Under the pieces are notes generated by a model. It was given only the letters and a program-made list of their open reading frames with translations. It made no database searches and was not told where the DNA came from. Shown here in pieces: positions 6,154-12,448 of a stretch of DNA of 12,448 bases. Positions within the stretch are counted from its first letter, which is position 1. The number at the start of each line of letters is the position of its first letter. The translations under genes were made by a program, and so were the position numbers. The DNA is from an uncultured Bacilli bacterium (lineage in GTDB: Bacteria; Bacillota_I; Bacilli_A; RF39; UBA660), in contig CAQRXS010000032.1 in the NCBI GenBank assembly GCA_948874605.1, positions 1 through 12,448 on the forward strand. Direction: 5' to 3'.

Positions 6154-6183
6154 ATTATATTTCCGTTGACATATTTATTACAA
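6154..6183 (-). promoter_or_regulatory. Promoter of the candidate small RNA
   Basis: TTGTAA (6178-6183), 18 nt, TATAAT (6154-6159) on the minus strand. The predicted start near 6147 falls within two bases of the 5' strand of the long helix at 6143-6133, as expected for a transcript whose 5' end is structured. It lies directly after the terminator at 6187-6213. Confidence 0.62.
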
Positions 6184-6186
6184 ATT

Positions 6187-6213
6187 AAAACGAGAAAAAT
6201 ATATCTTTTCTCG
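6187..6213 (-). terminator. Probable terminator of the YihY/GGDEF operon
   Basis: CGAGAAAA (6206-6213) pairs with TTTTCTCG (6191-6198) on the minus strand, an 8-bp stem with 7-nt loop followed by TTTT (6187-6190). It is about 110 nt past the yihY stop, after two further hairpins. Confidence 0.65.
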
Positions 6214-6216
6214 AAT

Positions 6217-6294
6217 CAATATTAGTTTTGGTTCCAAAACTCTCTTAAGTCTTGCGAATCAAACAACTATGCACGACTAATACTGGTGTGCATA
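6217..6294 (-). other. Structured 3' region with hairpins and possible pseudoknot
   Basis: On the minus strand TATGCAC/GTGCATA (6288-6294 with 6268-6274) forms a 7-bp hairpin with a 13-nt loop, and AGTTTTGG-AA-CCAAAACT (6224-6241) forms a second. Part of the first loop, CAGUAUUAGU (6276-6285), is complementary over 10 positions, with one G-U, to ACUAAUAUUG (6217-6226), which would make a pseudoknot or an alternative fold excluding part of the second hairpin. It lies between the yihY stop and a terminator. The function is unknown; no promoter of its own is convincing. Confidence 0.4.
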
Positions 6295-6321
6295 ACTATA
6301 TTCTGTCCTCTTATTCTTTTT

Positions 6322-7155
6322 CTATGATACCTTTTTTTTCCAACTAGCTACTTCTTCGGAAATGATTGCCATGCCAATTGTAACAATATAAGCAAGGATA
6401 TAAAACCAAATCATTAGAACTACAAAATGGGCAAGACCTCCATATAATAAATCATAGTGAGCCACATTGTTAACATAGAATGAATATACCCCTGTACTAA
6501 TAACAAATCCTAGAGTAGTAAATAGCGAGCCTTTCGTAGTAAATTTACTTGGAATGCTTTCATCTGGAGCCATTGTATATATTATTTTTATTAAGAAAAA
6601 GATAAGTAACCATGAAATTGGCCCTTTACAAATATTGACTACAAAAATAATCGTTTTGGTAACGGCAGCATTCATATTTACAAATTTCACAAGTTCAATA
6701 AATTTATCGCCAAATGCTGGTACCAAAAGAAGAAAGACAATTAATGTAATAAGTATAAATGTCATGATTAATCCTTTAATTTTTCTTTTCAAAAAAGAAG
6801 TATTTTGAATTGAAAATAATTGATTTGATGAAATAATAATGGAACTGGCACCACCACTAGCGGCATAAAATGCTACAGCAAGTGGAATCAAAGATTCAGG
6901 GGTAAATTTTATATCTTGAATAATAGGCATAATTAGATTTTTAATATCTCCTCCAAAGGCTTTTATTAAGAAGCTAGATAAAAAATCTGTTGATACATTA
7001 AATAATGAGACGCCGTATACTATGACTGTTACCATTGGAACAATAGCTAATAAAAAAAAGAAAGCTAGTTGTCCAGGTAAAACTAACATCTCAGGTCTTG
7101 TTAAGATTTTCCACAATCTTTGTATTAAATTCTTGGCTTTCTTTTCTATTTTCAT
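6322..7155 (-). CDS. YihY/BrkB-family inner membrane protein
   Basis: Polytopic membrane protein of the YihY/virulence factor BrkB family; the transported substrate or role is not established. The 277 residues contain about six hydrophobic segments (near 33-52, 88-110, 129-147, 168-193, 210-230 and 240-266). Family-typical stretches include FFLLAIVPM (33-41), SGGASSIIISSNQLF (100-114) and the C-terminal LLYGGLAHFVVLMIWFY (236-252). I chose the ATG at 7153-7155: it overlaps the TGA of the GGDEF gene by 4 nt (ATGA) and has AAAGGAGT close upstream. A frame-open start 12 codons earlier at 7191 lies inside the upstream gene. The overlap implies translational coupling with the receptor gene. An A8 run lies in its last codons. 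Confidence 0.9.
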   Translation of the reverse strand: MKIEKKAKNLIQRLWKILTRPEMLVLPGQLAFFFLLAIVPMVTVIVYGVSLFNVSTDFLSSFLIKAFGGDIKNLIMPIIQDIKFTPESLIPLAVAFYAASGGASSIIISSNQLFSIQNTSFLKRKIKGLIMTFILITLIVFLLLVPAFGDKFIELVKFVNMNAAVTKTIIFVVNICKGPISWLLIFFLIKIIYTMAPDESIPSKFTTKGSLFTTLGFVISTGVYSFYVNNVAHYDLLYGGLAHFVVLMIWFYILAYIVTIGMAIISEEVASWKKKVS

Positions 7156-9161
7156 TTTGACTCCTTTTGCTTTTTGATATCTTCGACGCACTCATTCATT
7201 GCGTCCTCAATAGATTTTAAGTCGTCTAATATCATACTATAACTAATTCTTACACTATGGTTCGTATATGGTAGTTTCTTAAATTCTTTGGTTAATTTAT
7301 GAATATAACTAGTAATTTGTTTTGCGCTATATCCTACTAGATAAACTACGAACTCGTCACCATCGGTTCTTATAATGTCTGTATTGTCTAACTGAGTACG
7401 TATTAATATATTCGATGCCCCTCTAATTTGACGATCACCTTCTTCATAGCCAAGTGTATCATTTATTTCTTGAATTTCATTTAAATCAATCATAATTATA
7501 CTTTGTGGATATATTGTATTTTTATTCCAATTCGGTAAATTTTCATTTAAATAATTTCTGTTTTTTAATGAAGTTAATTGATCAATTAATTTTAGTTTAT
7601 CTTCTTTCTTTAGTTTTTTTTGCATTCTTACTTTTTTACTAGAACGATAAATTAATAATAGAATCACTGTGATTAACACTACACTATACAAAGCATATTT
7701 TGCTAAACTGTTTAAGAAGGAGCCTCTGCTTTCGGCATTCGCTGCGCTAAAAATTCCTTGATTAATCAATTTTGTATTATCAACGTAGTTAATGTATTTC
7801 GTTAATAAAGTATTTAGTGTTTCATTTCCTAAAGAACGTAGGGCATAAGTACTTTTTAAATTGTAATGGAATCTACTACTATATTTTTTTAATTGAGATT
7901 TTCTTAAATATTCTCCTTTTAAACTATCCATTGCAAGAATATTTTCTTTGTTTTTTAGGATATCATTTCTATTTTCTGCTTTATAAGTCTTAATGTTTAG
8001 TCCTTCGTATGTTAATAGTTTTTGATAAAGTGTTGTGTTATCTTCCACATATATTGTGTAATTTTTTAGTGATTCTATGGAATTGATTGTTAATGGGTTG
8101 GATTCATGTACGTATACATCAAAGTTAATTGGAATGCTTGTATTGATATTAGCTCCTGTACTTATCGCTGTACTATAATTAAAATATAAATCTATTTTAT
8201 TGTCATTCAAAGCTTTTACTATCTTCTTGTCTGTTTTGTAACCTTTATATTCAATATCGAGCCCCGCGAATTCTTCAAATGATTTCATGACTTCTCTTAT
8301 TATCCCACCAAAGTTTGTGTCACCATCTACACTATATGGAAGATGTTTCATATAGCCAAATCTTAATGTATTTTTTTGAAGTTCATCTAAAGATGCAGTT
8401 GTGATATTCAAATTTTCTAAAAATACTTTTCTTTCTTGAACATGAAGCATTGGCTCTAAATTTTCTTTGTACCAATTTTGATAATGTTTTTTTATAATAT
8501 TATAGAAGATAGTATTGTTCGGATCTTGAACGTAAAAGTTTCTTTTTAAATCACTAAAATGATAAGATATCCAATATTTCTTTGATAGTATCAAATCAAT
8601 GTATTCTATTCTTGGAACTAGTATATTGGTCACTGTACCATTATCCAAGGCTCCTATTAATTCTTCAAGACTTCCAAATTCTACAAACTTGTTTGTTGTT
8701 GTACCAAAGAAAGATTGGACATATTGGGAATAGTTATTTAATACACCAATATTTTTATTAACAATGTCGCTGAATGCAGTGATACTTTCTTCGACTTTTC
8801 CTACTAATACATAGTGATCTTCATAGAAAGTGAATGCATTCTCTGGGACTGTATTTCCAACTAGAAAGGCAAGTTCTGTAAGCGATTCTTCTTTTTTTAC
8901 GGTAACTGGATTCATTTTTATATCATAAGTGTTCGTTAAGTCATTGATAAACGAATAGAATACTCCTTCCCCTAGATTACCAAATATATTCGTGTCATTT
9001 AATATGTAGACATTCTGAACAATTTGCTCATTTTCACTAATCCATTTTCTTTCTTCAGAAGTTAGTTTTGTATCATTTTTTTGAAATATGAAGAATCCTG
9101 CTGCTGCAATTATAAACACTATTCCTATTATTATAAGAATTGTTCTGTTATTCTTTTTCAT
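7152..9161 (-). CDS. Membrane receptor: binding-protein-like sensor fused to a variant GGDEF domain
   Basis: Likely signalling protein of the diguanylate cyclase superfamily. The 669 residues comprise TM1 (about 7-27), a large outside region with a divergent lobe (about 40-250) and a second module (about 263-460) that looks like a family-3 solute-binding domain (LRFGYMKHLPYS at 266-277), TM2 (about 488-505), a basic/coiled stretch (506-523) and a GGDEF domain (about 524-665). In the last, D527-x-L-T and the NR at 534-535 are kept, the metal Asp559 lies in IDLNEIQEINDTLGYEEGD, but the signature is DGDEF (600-604) with one residue fewer before it than usual, and the RxxD product-inhibition Arg is absent. 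Activity is therefore uncertain. The ATG has a GAGGAGT box inside the preceding gene. It is the middle gene of a three-gene operon. Confidence 0.9.
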   Translation of the reverse strand: MKKNNRTILIIIGIVFIIAAAGFFIFQKNDTKLTSEERKWISENEQIVQNVYILNDTNIFGNLGEGVFYSFINDLTNTYDIKMNPVTVKKEESLTELAFLVGNTVPENAFTFYEDHYVLVGKVEESITAFSDIVNKNIGVLNNYSQYVQSFFGTTTNKFVEFGSLEELIGALDNGTVTNILVPRIEYIDLILSKKYWISYHFSDLKRNFYVQDPNNTIFYNIIKKHYQNWYKENLEPMLHVQERKVFLENLNITTASLDELQKNTLRFGYMKHLPYSVDGDTNFGGIIREVMKSFEEFAGLDIEYKGYKTDKKIVKALNDNKIDLYFNYSTAISTGANINTSIPINFDVYVHESNPLTINSIESLKNYTIYVEDNTTLYQKLLTYEGLNIKTYKAENRNDILKNKENILAMDSLKGEYLRKSQLKKYSSRFHYNLKSTYALRSLGNETLNTLLTKYINYVDNTKLINQGIFSAANAESRGSFLNSLAKYALYSVVLITVILLLIYRSSKKVRMQKKLKKEDKLKLIDQLTSLKNRNYLNENLPNWNKNTIYPQSIIMIDLNEIQEINDTLGYEEGDRQIRGASNILIRTQLDNTDIIRTDGDEFVVYLVGYSAKQITSYIHKLTKEFKKLPYTNHSVRISYSMILDDLKSIEDAMNECVEDIKKQKESK

Positions 9162-9166
9162 AACTT

Positions 9167-9661
9167 TTACTCCTCAGATACACTTTCTGGTATTGGACTA
9201 TTATTATTCCATATTAAGCTTGTTCGATTAATATTTTTTGCCCCCATAATGACAAATCCTTTTGTATTTTCTGTTTCTTCTTCTACAAGTGTATAATGAA
9301 TATCATAATTTTCTTTGACTTCTTCCTCAATTAAATCCAGTGTCGGAGCAACAATTTCTTTTGCTTTTTCTAAAGAAACATTTTCAAATTCTACTCGAAT
9401 ATAAACAATTTTCCCTTGTGTGTGAATTTCAACATTTTTGACTGTTTCTGATTCTTTTAGTTTATTTACTATTTCACTTTTATTTTCTTCTTTTAGAGTT
9501 ATATTTTGAACTGATTCTAATCTATCTCCATAACTAGACTTACTTGAACCAAAGAAGTATTTAAAGCAGACACTGACTATGATTAAAAAACATATAATAA
9601 CAACTAAGGCTAAAATAATTAGAATTCGATTATTATCCCACATTTTTTTTAATTTTTTCAT
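9167..9661 (-). CDS. Hypothetical one-helix membrane protein, first gene of the GGDEF operon
   Basis: Family not recognised. From the ATG at 9659-9661 the protein has 164 residues: a basic cytoplasmic end (about 1-11), a strong transmembrane helix (about 12-36) and an outside domain of mixed strands and helices (about 45-150), with a charged Glu/Lys-rich character and a FVIMGAKNINRTSLIWNNN stretch near the C-terminus. No lipobox and no catalytic motif is visible. An in-frame GTG four codons earlier (9671-9673) is part of the GTGGGTGG ribosome binding region, so I prefer the ATG. It ends 5 nt before the GGDEF receptor gene and probably carries its ribosome binding site. A TATAAT promoter stands directly upstream. 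Co-transcription suggests it works with the receptor, but that is inference. Confidence 0.83.
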   Translation of the reverse strand: MKKLKKMWDNNRILIILALVVIICFLIIVSVCFKYFFGSSKSSYGDRLESVQNITLKEENKSEIVNKLKESETVKNVEIHTQGKIVYIRVEFENVSLEKAKEIVAPTLDLIEEEVKENYDIHYTLVEEETENTKGFVIMGAKNINRTSLIWNNNSPIPESVSEE

Positions 9662-9688
9662 TTTTCCACCCACTTAATTTGTAGTATC

Positions 9689-9717
9689 ATTATACATTAA
9701 TTTTATGTATTTTTAAA
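9689..9717 (-). promoter_or_regulatory. Promoter of the three-gene GGDEF/YihY operon
   Basis: TTTAAA (9712-9717), 17 nt, TATAAT (9689-9694) on the minus strand; perfect -10, weak -35. The start near 9682 gives a leader of about 20 nt before the first ATG. No regulator site is evident. The rest of the 174-nt gap to the NUDIX gene shows no clear terminator. Confidence 0.6.
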
Positions 9718-9847
9718 GGGGGTATTCAATAGGATCTTCTATAGGTTAAAAAGACAAGTTTTGTGAAACCTTATTCAAGTTAATACTTTTTTGAAATTCT
9801 AAACTTTTAGACAAATTAAACAGATAGTATCATCAAGATTTATTTGT

Positions 9848-10288
9848 TTATTTTCTTTTCCTTTTTTGAATAAATTCTTTTAAAATATAATTTTGCCACT
9901 CTCTAAACATTTTTCCTATATAATCTTCTGCACTTACCCATATGATATGGTGATCTTTCTCTACGGGTTCCGTTATTTTTTCATCAAATTCTGCAATAAA
10001 GACATTTGCTATCACTTCAAGATAACCATGCTCTTCCGCAAATAAGTAAGAGCCGATTTTATCAAATTCTTGAATATTTTTTAATGTATACCCAGCTTCT
10101 TCTATTAATTCTCTTTTTAGGGCTTCTAATTCTGACTCTCCTTCTTCTATTCCACCGCCTAAGTAAAAAATATCTTTACCATCCGTTACTATACCTATTT
10201 TATCATCTTCTTCCCGAACTATGATAGCGTATGCGCCTGGCCTAACTCTATATTGTACACCTTTTTCTTTTTCATCAATGTAAGTCAA
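9848..10288 (-). CDS. NUDIX hydrolase, probable TTG start
   Basis: Cytoplasmic Mg-dependent pyrophosphohydrolase of nucleoside-diphosphate-linked substrates; the exact substrate cannot be read from sequence. A complete Nudix box (G-x5-E-x7-R-E-L-x-E-E-x-G) lies at residues 51-73 counted from the upstream ATG, in a 150-residue single-domain protein resembling MutT-like ADP-ribose/NTP pyrophosphatases. The frame is open from an ATG at 10304-10306, but that ATG has no ribosome binding site. The TTG at 10286-10288, six codons later, has AGAAGGA (10295-10301) six bases upstream, so I chose it, giving 146 residues. The typA terminator ends 18 nt before the upstream ATG, so the gene depends on read-through or an unseen promoter. 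Confidence 0.88.
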   Translation of the reverse strand: MTYIDEKEKGVQYRVRPGAYAIIVREEDDKIGIVTDGKDIFYLGGGIEEGESELEALKRELIEEAGYTLKNIQEFDKIGSYLFAEEHGYLEVIANVFIAEFDEKITEPVEKDHHIIWVSAEDYIGKMFREWQNYILKEFIQKRKRK

Positions 10289-10323
10289 CGTTATTCCTTC
10301 TTTCATTATTTTTTAGTTCAAAT

Positions 10324-10355
10324 AAAAAGCAACATGTTTGTGATGTGTGCTTTTT
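10324..10355 (-). terminator. typA terminator
   Basis: AAAAAGCA (10348-10355) pairs with TGCTTTTT (10324-10331) on the minus strand, extended after a one-base bulge by ACAT/ATGT around a 7-nt loop. It begins 7 nt after the typA stop, and the T-rich stem end provides the U tract. A T6 run on the other side makes it potentially bidirectional. Confidence 0.82.
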
Positions 10356-10361
10356 TAATTT

Positions 10362-12164
10362 TTATCTATTTTTTCTAAAACGCATTTTTGGATCTAATAT
10401 TGATTTTCTAATTCGGATTTCATCTGGTGTAACTTCTACATATTCGTCTTCTTCAATAAATTCCAATGCTTCTTCTAATGTCATTTTCTTTGCTTTTGTT
10501 AGATTAATCGCTTCATCTGCACCACTAGAACGAGTATTCGTTAAGTTTTTGTTTTTACATGGATTCACATCTAAGTCGTTGTCGCGGTTATGAATTCCCA
10601 CAACCATACCAACATAAACGTCTGTTGCTGGTTCGATAATTAAAGTTCCTCTATCTTGTAAGTTCCATAGTGAATAGCCAAGTGCTTTTCCATTTTCCAT
10701 AGAAACCATAACTCCATTTTTACGCCCAGTGATTTGTCCTACATAAGGTTTATAACTTTCAAAACTACGAACCATGATACCTTCACCTTTGGTATTAGTA
10801 ATAAAAGCACTTCTGTATCCTATTAAGCCTCTAGTTGGAGCTGAAAATTCTAAGTGAGCATATCCTTCTTCATTTGTAGATACTACTTCTAATACTGCTT
10901 TTCTTTCTTGCAAGTCATTTATTATAGTACCTTGATAATCTCCTGGACAATTAATAATTACTCTTTCAAACGGCTCACATTTTTTTCCATCAATTTCTTC
11001 AAATAAAACTTCTGGTTTTGATACACATAGTTCATATCCTTCACGACGCATATTTTCTAATAGGATTGATAAATGTAATTCTCCACGACCACTTACTTTG
11101 TATCCGTCAGATCCTGATAATTCTTCCACTTGTAGTCCAACATTGGTTTGTAATTCTCTTTCTAATCTTTCTTTAATATGTCTAGTTGTTAAAAATTTTC
11201 CGCTTTTTCCAACAAATGGACCATCATTTACTAAGAAATTCATAGATAGGGTTGGACGTTCAATGATAATAGGAGGAAGCGCATCTAAATGATCTTTTTC
11301 ACAAACGGTATCTCCTATAGATATATTGGCACTTCCGGCAATTGTTACGATATCTCCAAAATATGCAACGTCTTTTTCAACTTTTCTAATTCCTTCTGTA
11401 ACATATAATTTTGAAATACGAAATGTTTCTTTTGTTCCATCATTTTTCACTACAGAAACTGTTTCACCATTTTTAATTTTCCCTCTATTAATTCTTCCTA
11501 CTCCTAAACGACCTAAGAAGTTATCATAATCTAGATTACTAATTTGTAGTTGTAGAGGATCTGATTCATTTCCATTAAATGGTTCTACTTGTTTTAAAAT
11601 TGTTTCAAGAAGCGGCTCAATATTTGTTCCACTTTCGGTTACAGTATATTGAGCAACACCATTTTTAGCAACTCCATAAATAATTGGAAAATCTAATTGT
11701 TCATCTGTTGCATTTAATTCCATAAATAAGTTGAATGTCATGTCAACAACTTCTTCTGGTCTTGCATTTGCTTTATCTATTTTATTAATAAATAATATAG
11801 GCTTCAAATTTTGTTCTAAGGCTTTCTTTAATACAAATCTTGTTTGAGGCATAGGTCCTTCTGCAGAATCTACAATTAATACTACAGTATCTACAGTTTT
11901 AATTACACGTTCTACTTCACTTGAAAAATCAGCATGACCTGGAGTGTCAACAATATTAATTTTGTAATCTTTGTAATGAATAGAACAGTTTTTAGAATAA
12001 ATTGTAATTCCTCTTTCTTTCTCAATAGAATCACTGTCCATGACACGCTCTGCAACTTCTTCATGTGCATTAAAAGCACCATTTTGAGTTAATAAAGCAT
12101 CTACAAGTGTACTTTTTCCTGCGTCGACGTGTGCAACAACAGCAACATTAATTATTTTATCCAT
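10362..12164 (-). CDS. typA: Ribosome-associated GTPase TypA/BipA
   Basis: Translation-factor-family GTPase that binds the 70S ribosome in the EF-G site and supports 50S assembly and growth at low temperature or stress. From the ATG at 12162-12164 the protein has 600 residues, normal for TypA (about 600-615). G1 is AHVDAGKS (11-18), the G2 region RGIT (51-54), G3 DTPGH (73-77) and G4 NKID (127-130); GPMPQTRFVLKKALE (103-117) is characteristic of TypA. The rest follows the EF-G-like domains II, III and V and the TypA C-terminal domain. G1 reads DAGKST, where most TypA have DHGKTT. The GTG nine bases earlier is part of the GAGGTG ribosome binding site, so I rejected it as start. The gene is monocistronic, with its own promoter and terminator. 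Confidence 0.96.
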   Translation of the reverse strand: MDKIINVAVVAHVDAGKSTLVDALLTQNGAFNAHEEVAERVMDSDSIEKERGITIYSKNCSIHYKDYKINIVDTPGHADFSSEVERVIKTVDTVVLIVDSAEGPMPQTRFVLKKALEQNLKPILFINKIDKANARPEEVVDMTFNLFMELNATDEQLDFPIIYGVAKNGVAQYTVTESGTNIEPLLETILKQVEPFNGNESDPLQLQISNLDYDNFLGRLGVGRINRGKIKNGETVSVVKNDGTKETFRISKLYVTEGIRKVEKDVAYFGDIVTIAGSANISIGDTVCEKDHLDALPPIIIERPTLSMNFLVNDGPFVGKSGKFLTTRHIKERLERELQTNVGLQVEELSGSDGYKVSGRGELHLSILLENMRREGYELCVSKPEVLFEEIDGKKCEPFERVIINCPGDYQGTIINDLQERKAVLEVVSTNEEGYAHLEFSAPTRGLIGYRSAFITNTKGEGIMVRSFESYKPYVGQITGRKNGVMVSMENGKALGYSLWNLQDRGTLIIEPATDVYVGMVVGIHNRDNDLDVNPCKNKNLTNTRSSGADEAINLTKAKKMTLEEALEFIEEDEYVEVTPDEIRIRKSILDPKMRFRKNR

Positions 12165-12196
12165 ATAAAACACCTCGCTAATAAAATACTTTAAAG

Positions 12197-12225
12197 ATAT
12201 TACAACAAAATAGGCATAAAATCAA
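12197..12225 (-). promoter_or_regulatory. Promoter of typA
   Basis: TTGATT (12220-12225), 17 nt, TAATAT (12197-12202) on the minus strand, just after the terminator at 12233-12262. Predicted start near 12190, leaving a leader of about 26 nt that includes the GAGGTG ribosome binding site. Confidence 0.62.
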
Positions 12226-12232
12226 GTGGTTT

Positions 12233-12262
12233 AAAAAAATGAAACATTTTTTTGCTTCATTT
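12233..12262 (-). terminator. Terminator of the partial membrane-protein gene
   Basis: AAATGAAGCA (12253-12262) pairs over 10 bp, with one G-U, to TGTTTCATTT (12237-12246) on the minus strand around a six-A loop, followed by four more T (12233-12236). It starts immediately past the TAA at 12264-12266. Confidence 0.8.
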
Positions 12263-12263
12263 C

Positions 12264-12448
12264 TTATTTTTTGAATTCTTCTAAAGAAATAGATTCTAAA
12301 GAATTTCCTTTTATTTCATTTACTACTGGTTTCTTTTCGGCAACCACTTCTTCACTTTTTTTCTCTTTTATATTTTTAAACCATTTTGTAAAAATATTTA
12401 TGAAGACCATTACGGCTATCACAATATAGATGATATCTAGTAAAATTC
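12264..12448 (-). CDS. C-terminal part of a small membrane protein, 5' end missing
   Basis: An open frame enters from the right edge and ends at TAA 12264-12266, giving 60 visible residues: a hydrophobic membrane segment (about the first 18 visible residues), then a Lys-rich stretch beginning TKWFKNIKEKK and a charged Lys/Glu tail ending in SLEEFKK. The family is not recognisable from this part. A strong terminator directly after the stop, and typA's own promoter beyond it, show a separate transcription unit. The frame, codon use and terminator support a real gene; membrane insertion with a cytoplasmic tail is inferred from the positive residues after the helix. Confidence 0.7.
   Translation of the reverse strand, partial: ILLDIIYIVIAVMVFINIFTKWFKNIKEKKSEEVVAEKKPVVNEIKGNSLESISLEEFKK

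Larger units (their letters stand above)
5935..6321. other. Gene-free stretch with several inverted repeats
   Basis: No convincing coding region on either strand; short frames lack ribosome binding sites. On the minus strand it holds, in transcription order: a hairpin (6268-6294), a palindromic hairpin (6224-6241), a terminator (6187-6213), a promoter (6154-6183), a three-way-junction-like RNA (6080-6143) and a second terminator (5980-6004). These are annotated separately. The density of pairing is far higher than in the other gaps of this window. Confidence 0.75.

Noticed and set aside
6187..6260. Possible T-box leader (AGAGAG and UGGAACC words followed by a terminator)
   Set aside because: The AGAGAG and UGGAACC elements are only a few bases apart, with no room for a specifier stem, and no amino-acid or tRNA-synthetase gene follows.
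9682..9833. Nine-base direct repeat TAGTATCAT at 9682-9690 and 9825-9833
   Set aside because: A single short repeat in AT-rich spacer can arise by chance and no mobile element or operator pattern accompanies it.

Overview
The window is AT-rich and reads with the standard bacterial code: TGA is a real stop in several genes and TGG encodes Trp, so the TGA=Trp Mycoplasma/Spiroplasma lineages are excluded. Strong AGGAGG/AGGTGA-type ribosome binding sites, an L10 leader of Firmicutes type and the order rlmB-sigH-secE-nusG-rplK-rplA-rplJ-rplL all point to a low-GC Gram-positive, probably a Bacilli or Mollicutes-related gut-type lineage. I cannot name the organism. Every gene but one is on the minus strand; no insertion sequence, prophage, CRISPR, tRNA or rRNA was seen.

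Right to left in the minus-strand direction of transcription, the layout is as follows. The 3' end of a small membrane-protein gene (12264-12448) is closed by a terminator. Next is typA/bipA with its own promoter and terminator (10362-12164), then a NUDIX hydrolase whose start is probably a TTG. A three-gene envelope/signalling operon (6322-9661) follows: a one-helix membrane protein, a two-helix receptor with a periplasmic-binding-type sensor and a variant (DGDEF) GGDEF domain, and a YihY/BrkB membrane protein overlapping it by ATGA. A gene-free stretch (5906-6321) holds terminator, promoter, structured RNA, terminator and promoter in that order, and is the best place in the window to look for an undescribed small RNA.

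The left half is the information-processing block: rlmB, a SigH-type sigma factor and a one-helix extracytoplasmic protein are chained by 4-nt ATGA overlaps; secE and nusG overlap by one base; then come rplK-rplA and rplJ-rplL. Two autoregulatory leaders are visible: an L1-binding-site mimic before rplK, and the L10 leader with its attenuator before rplJ. The latter is driven by a perfect-consensus promoter whose -35 lies in the last codons of rplA. The normally continuous nusG-rplK junction is broken by a plus-strand gene of unknown function (2502-3116), which shares a bidirectional terminator with nusG. L11 carries an unusual acidic C-terminal tail of about 54 residues.

The block as a whole is ordinary translation/secretion machinery. 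The unusual items are the intergenic RNA locus, the gene inserted in the ribosomal cluster, the L11 tail, the protein coupled to the sigma factor, and the variant GGDEF receptor operon.
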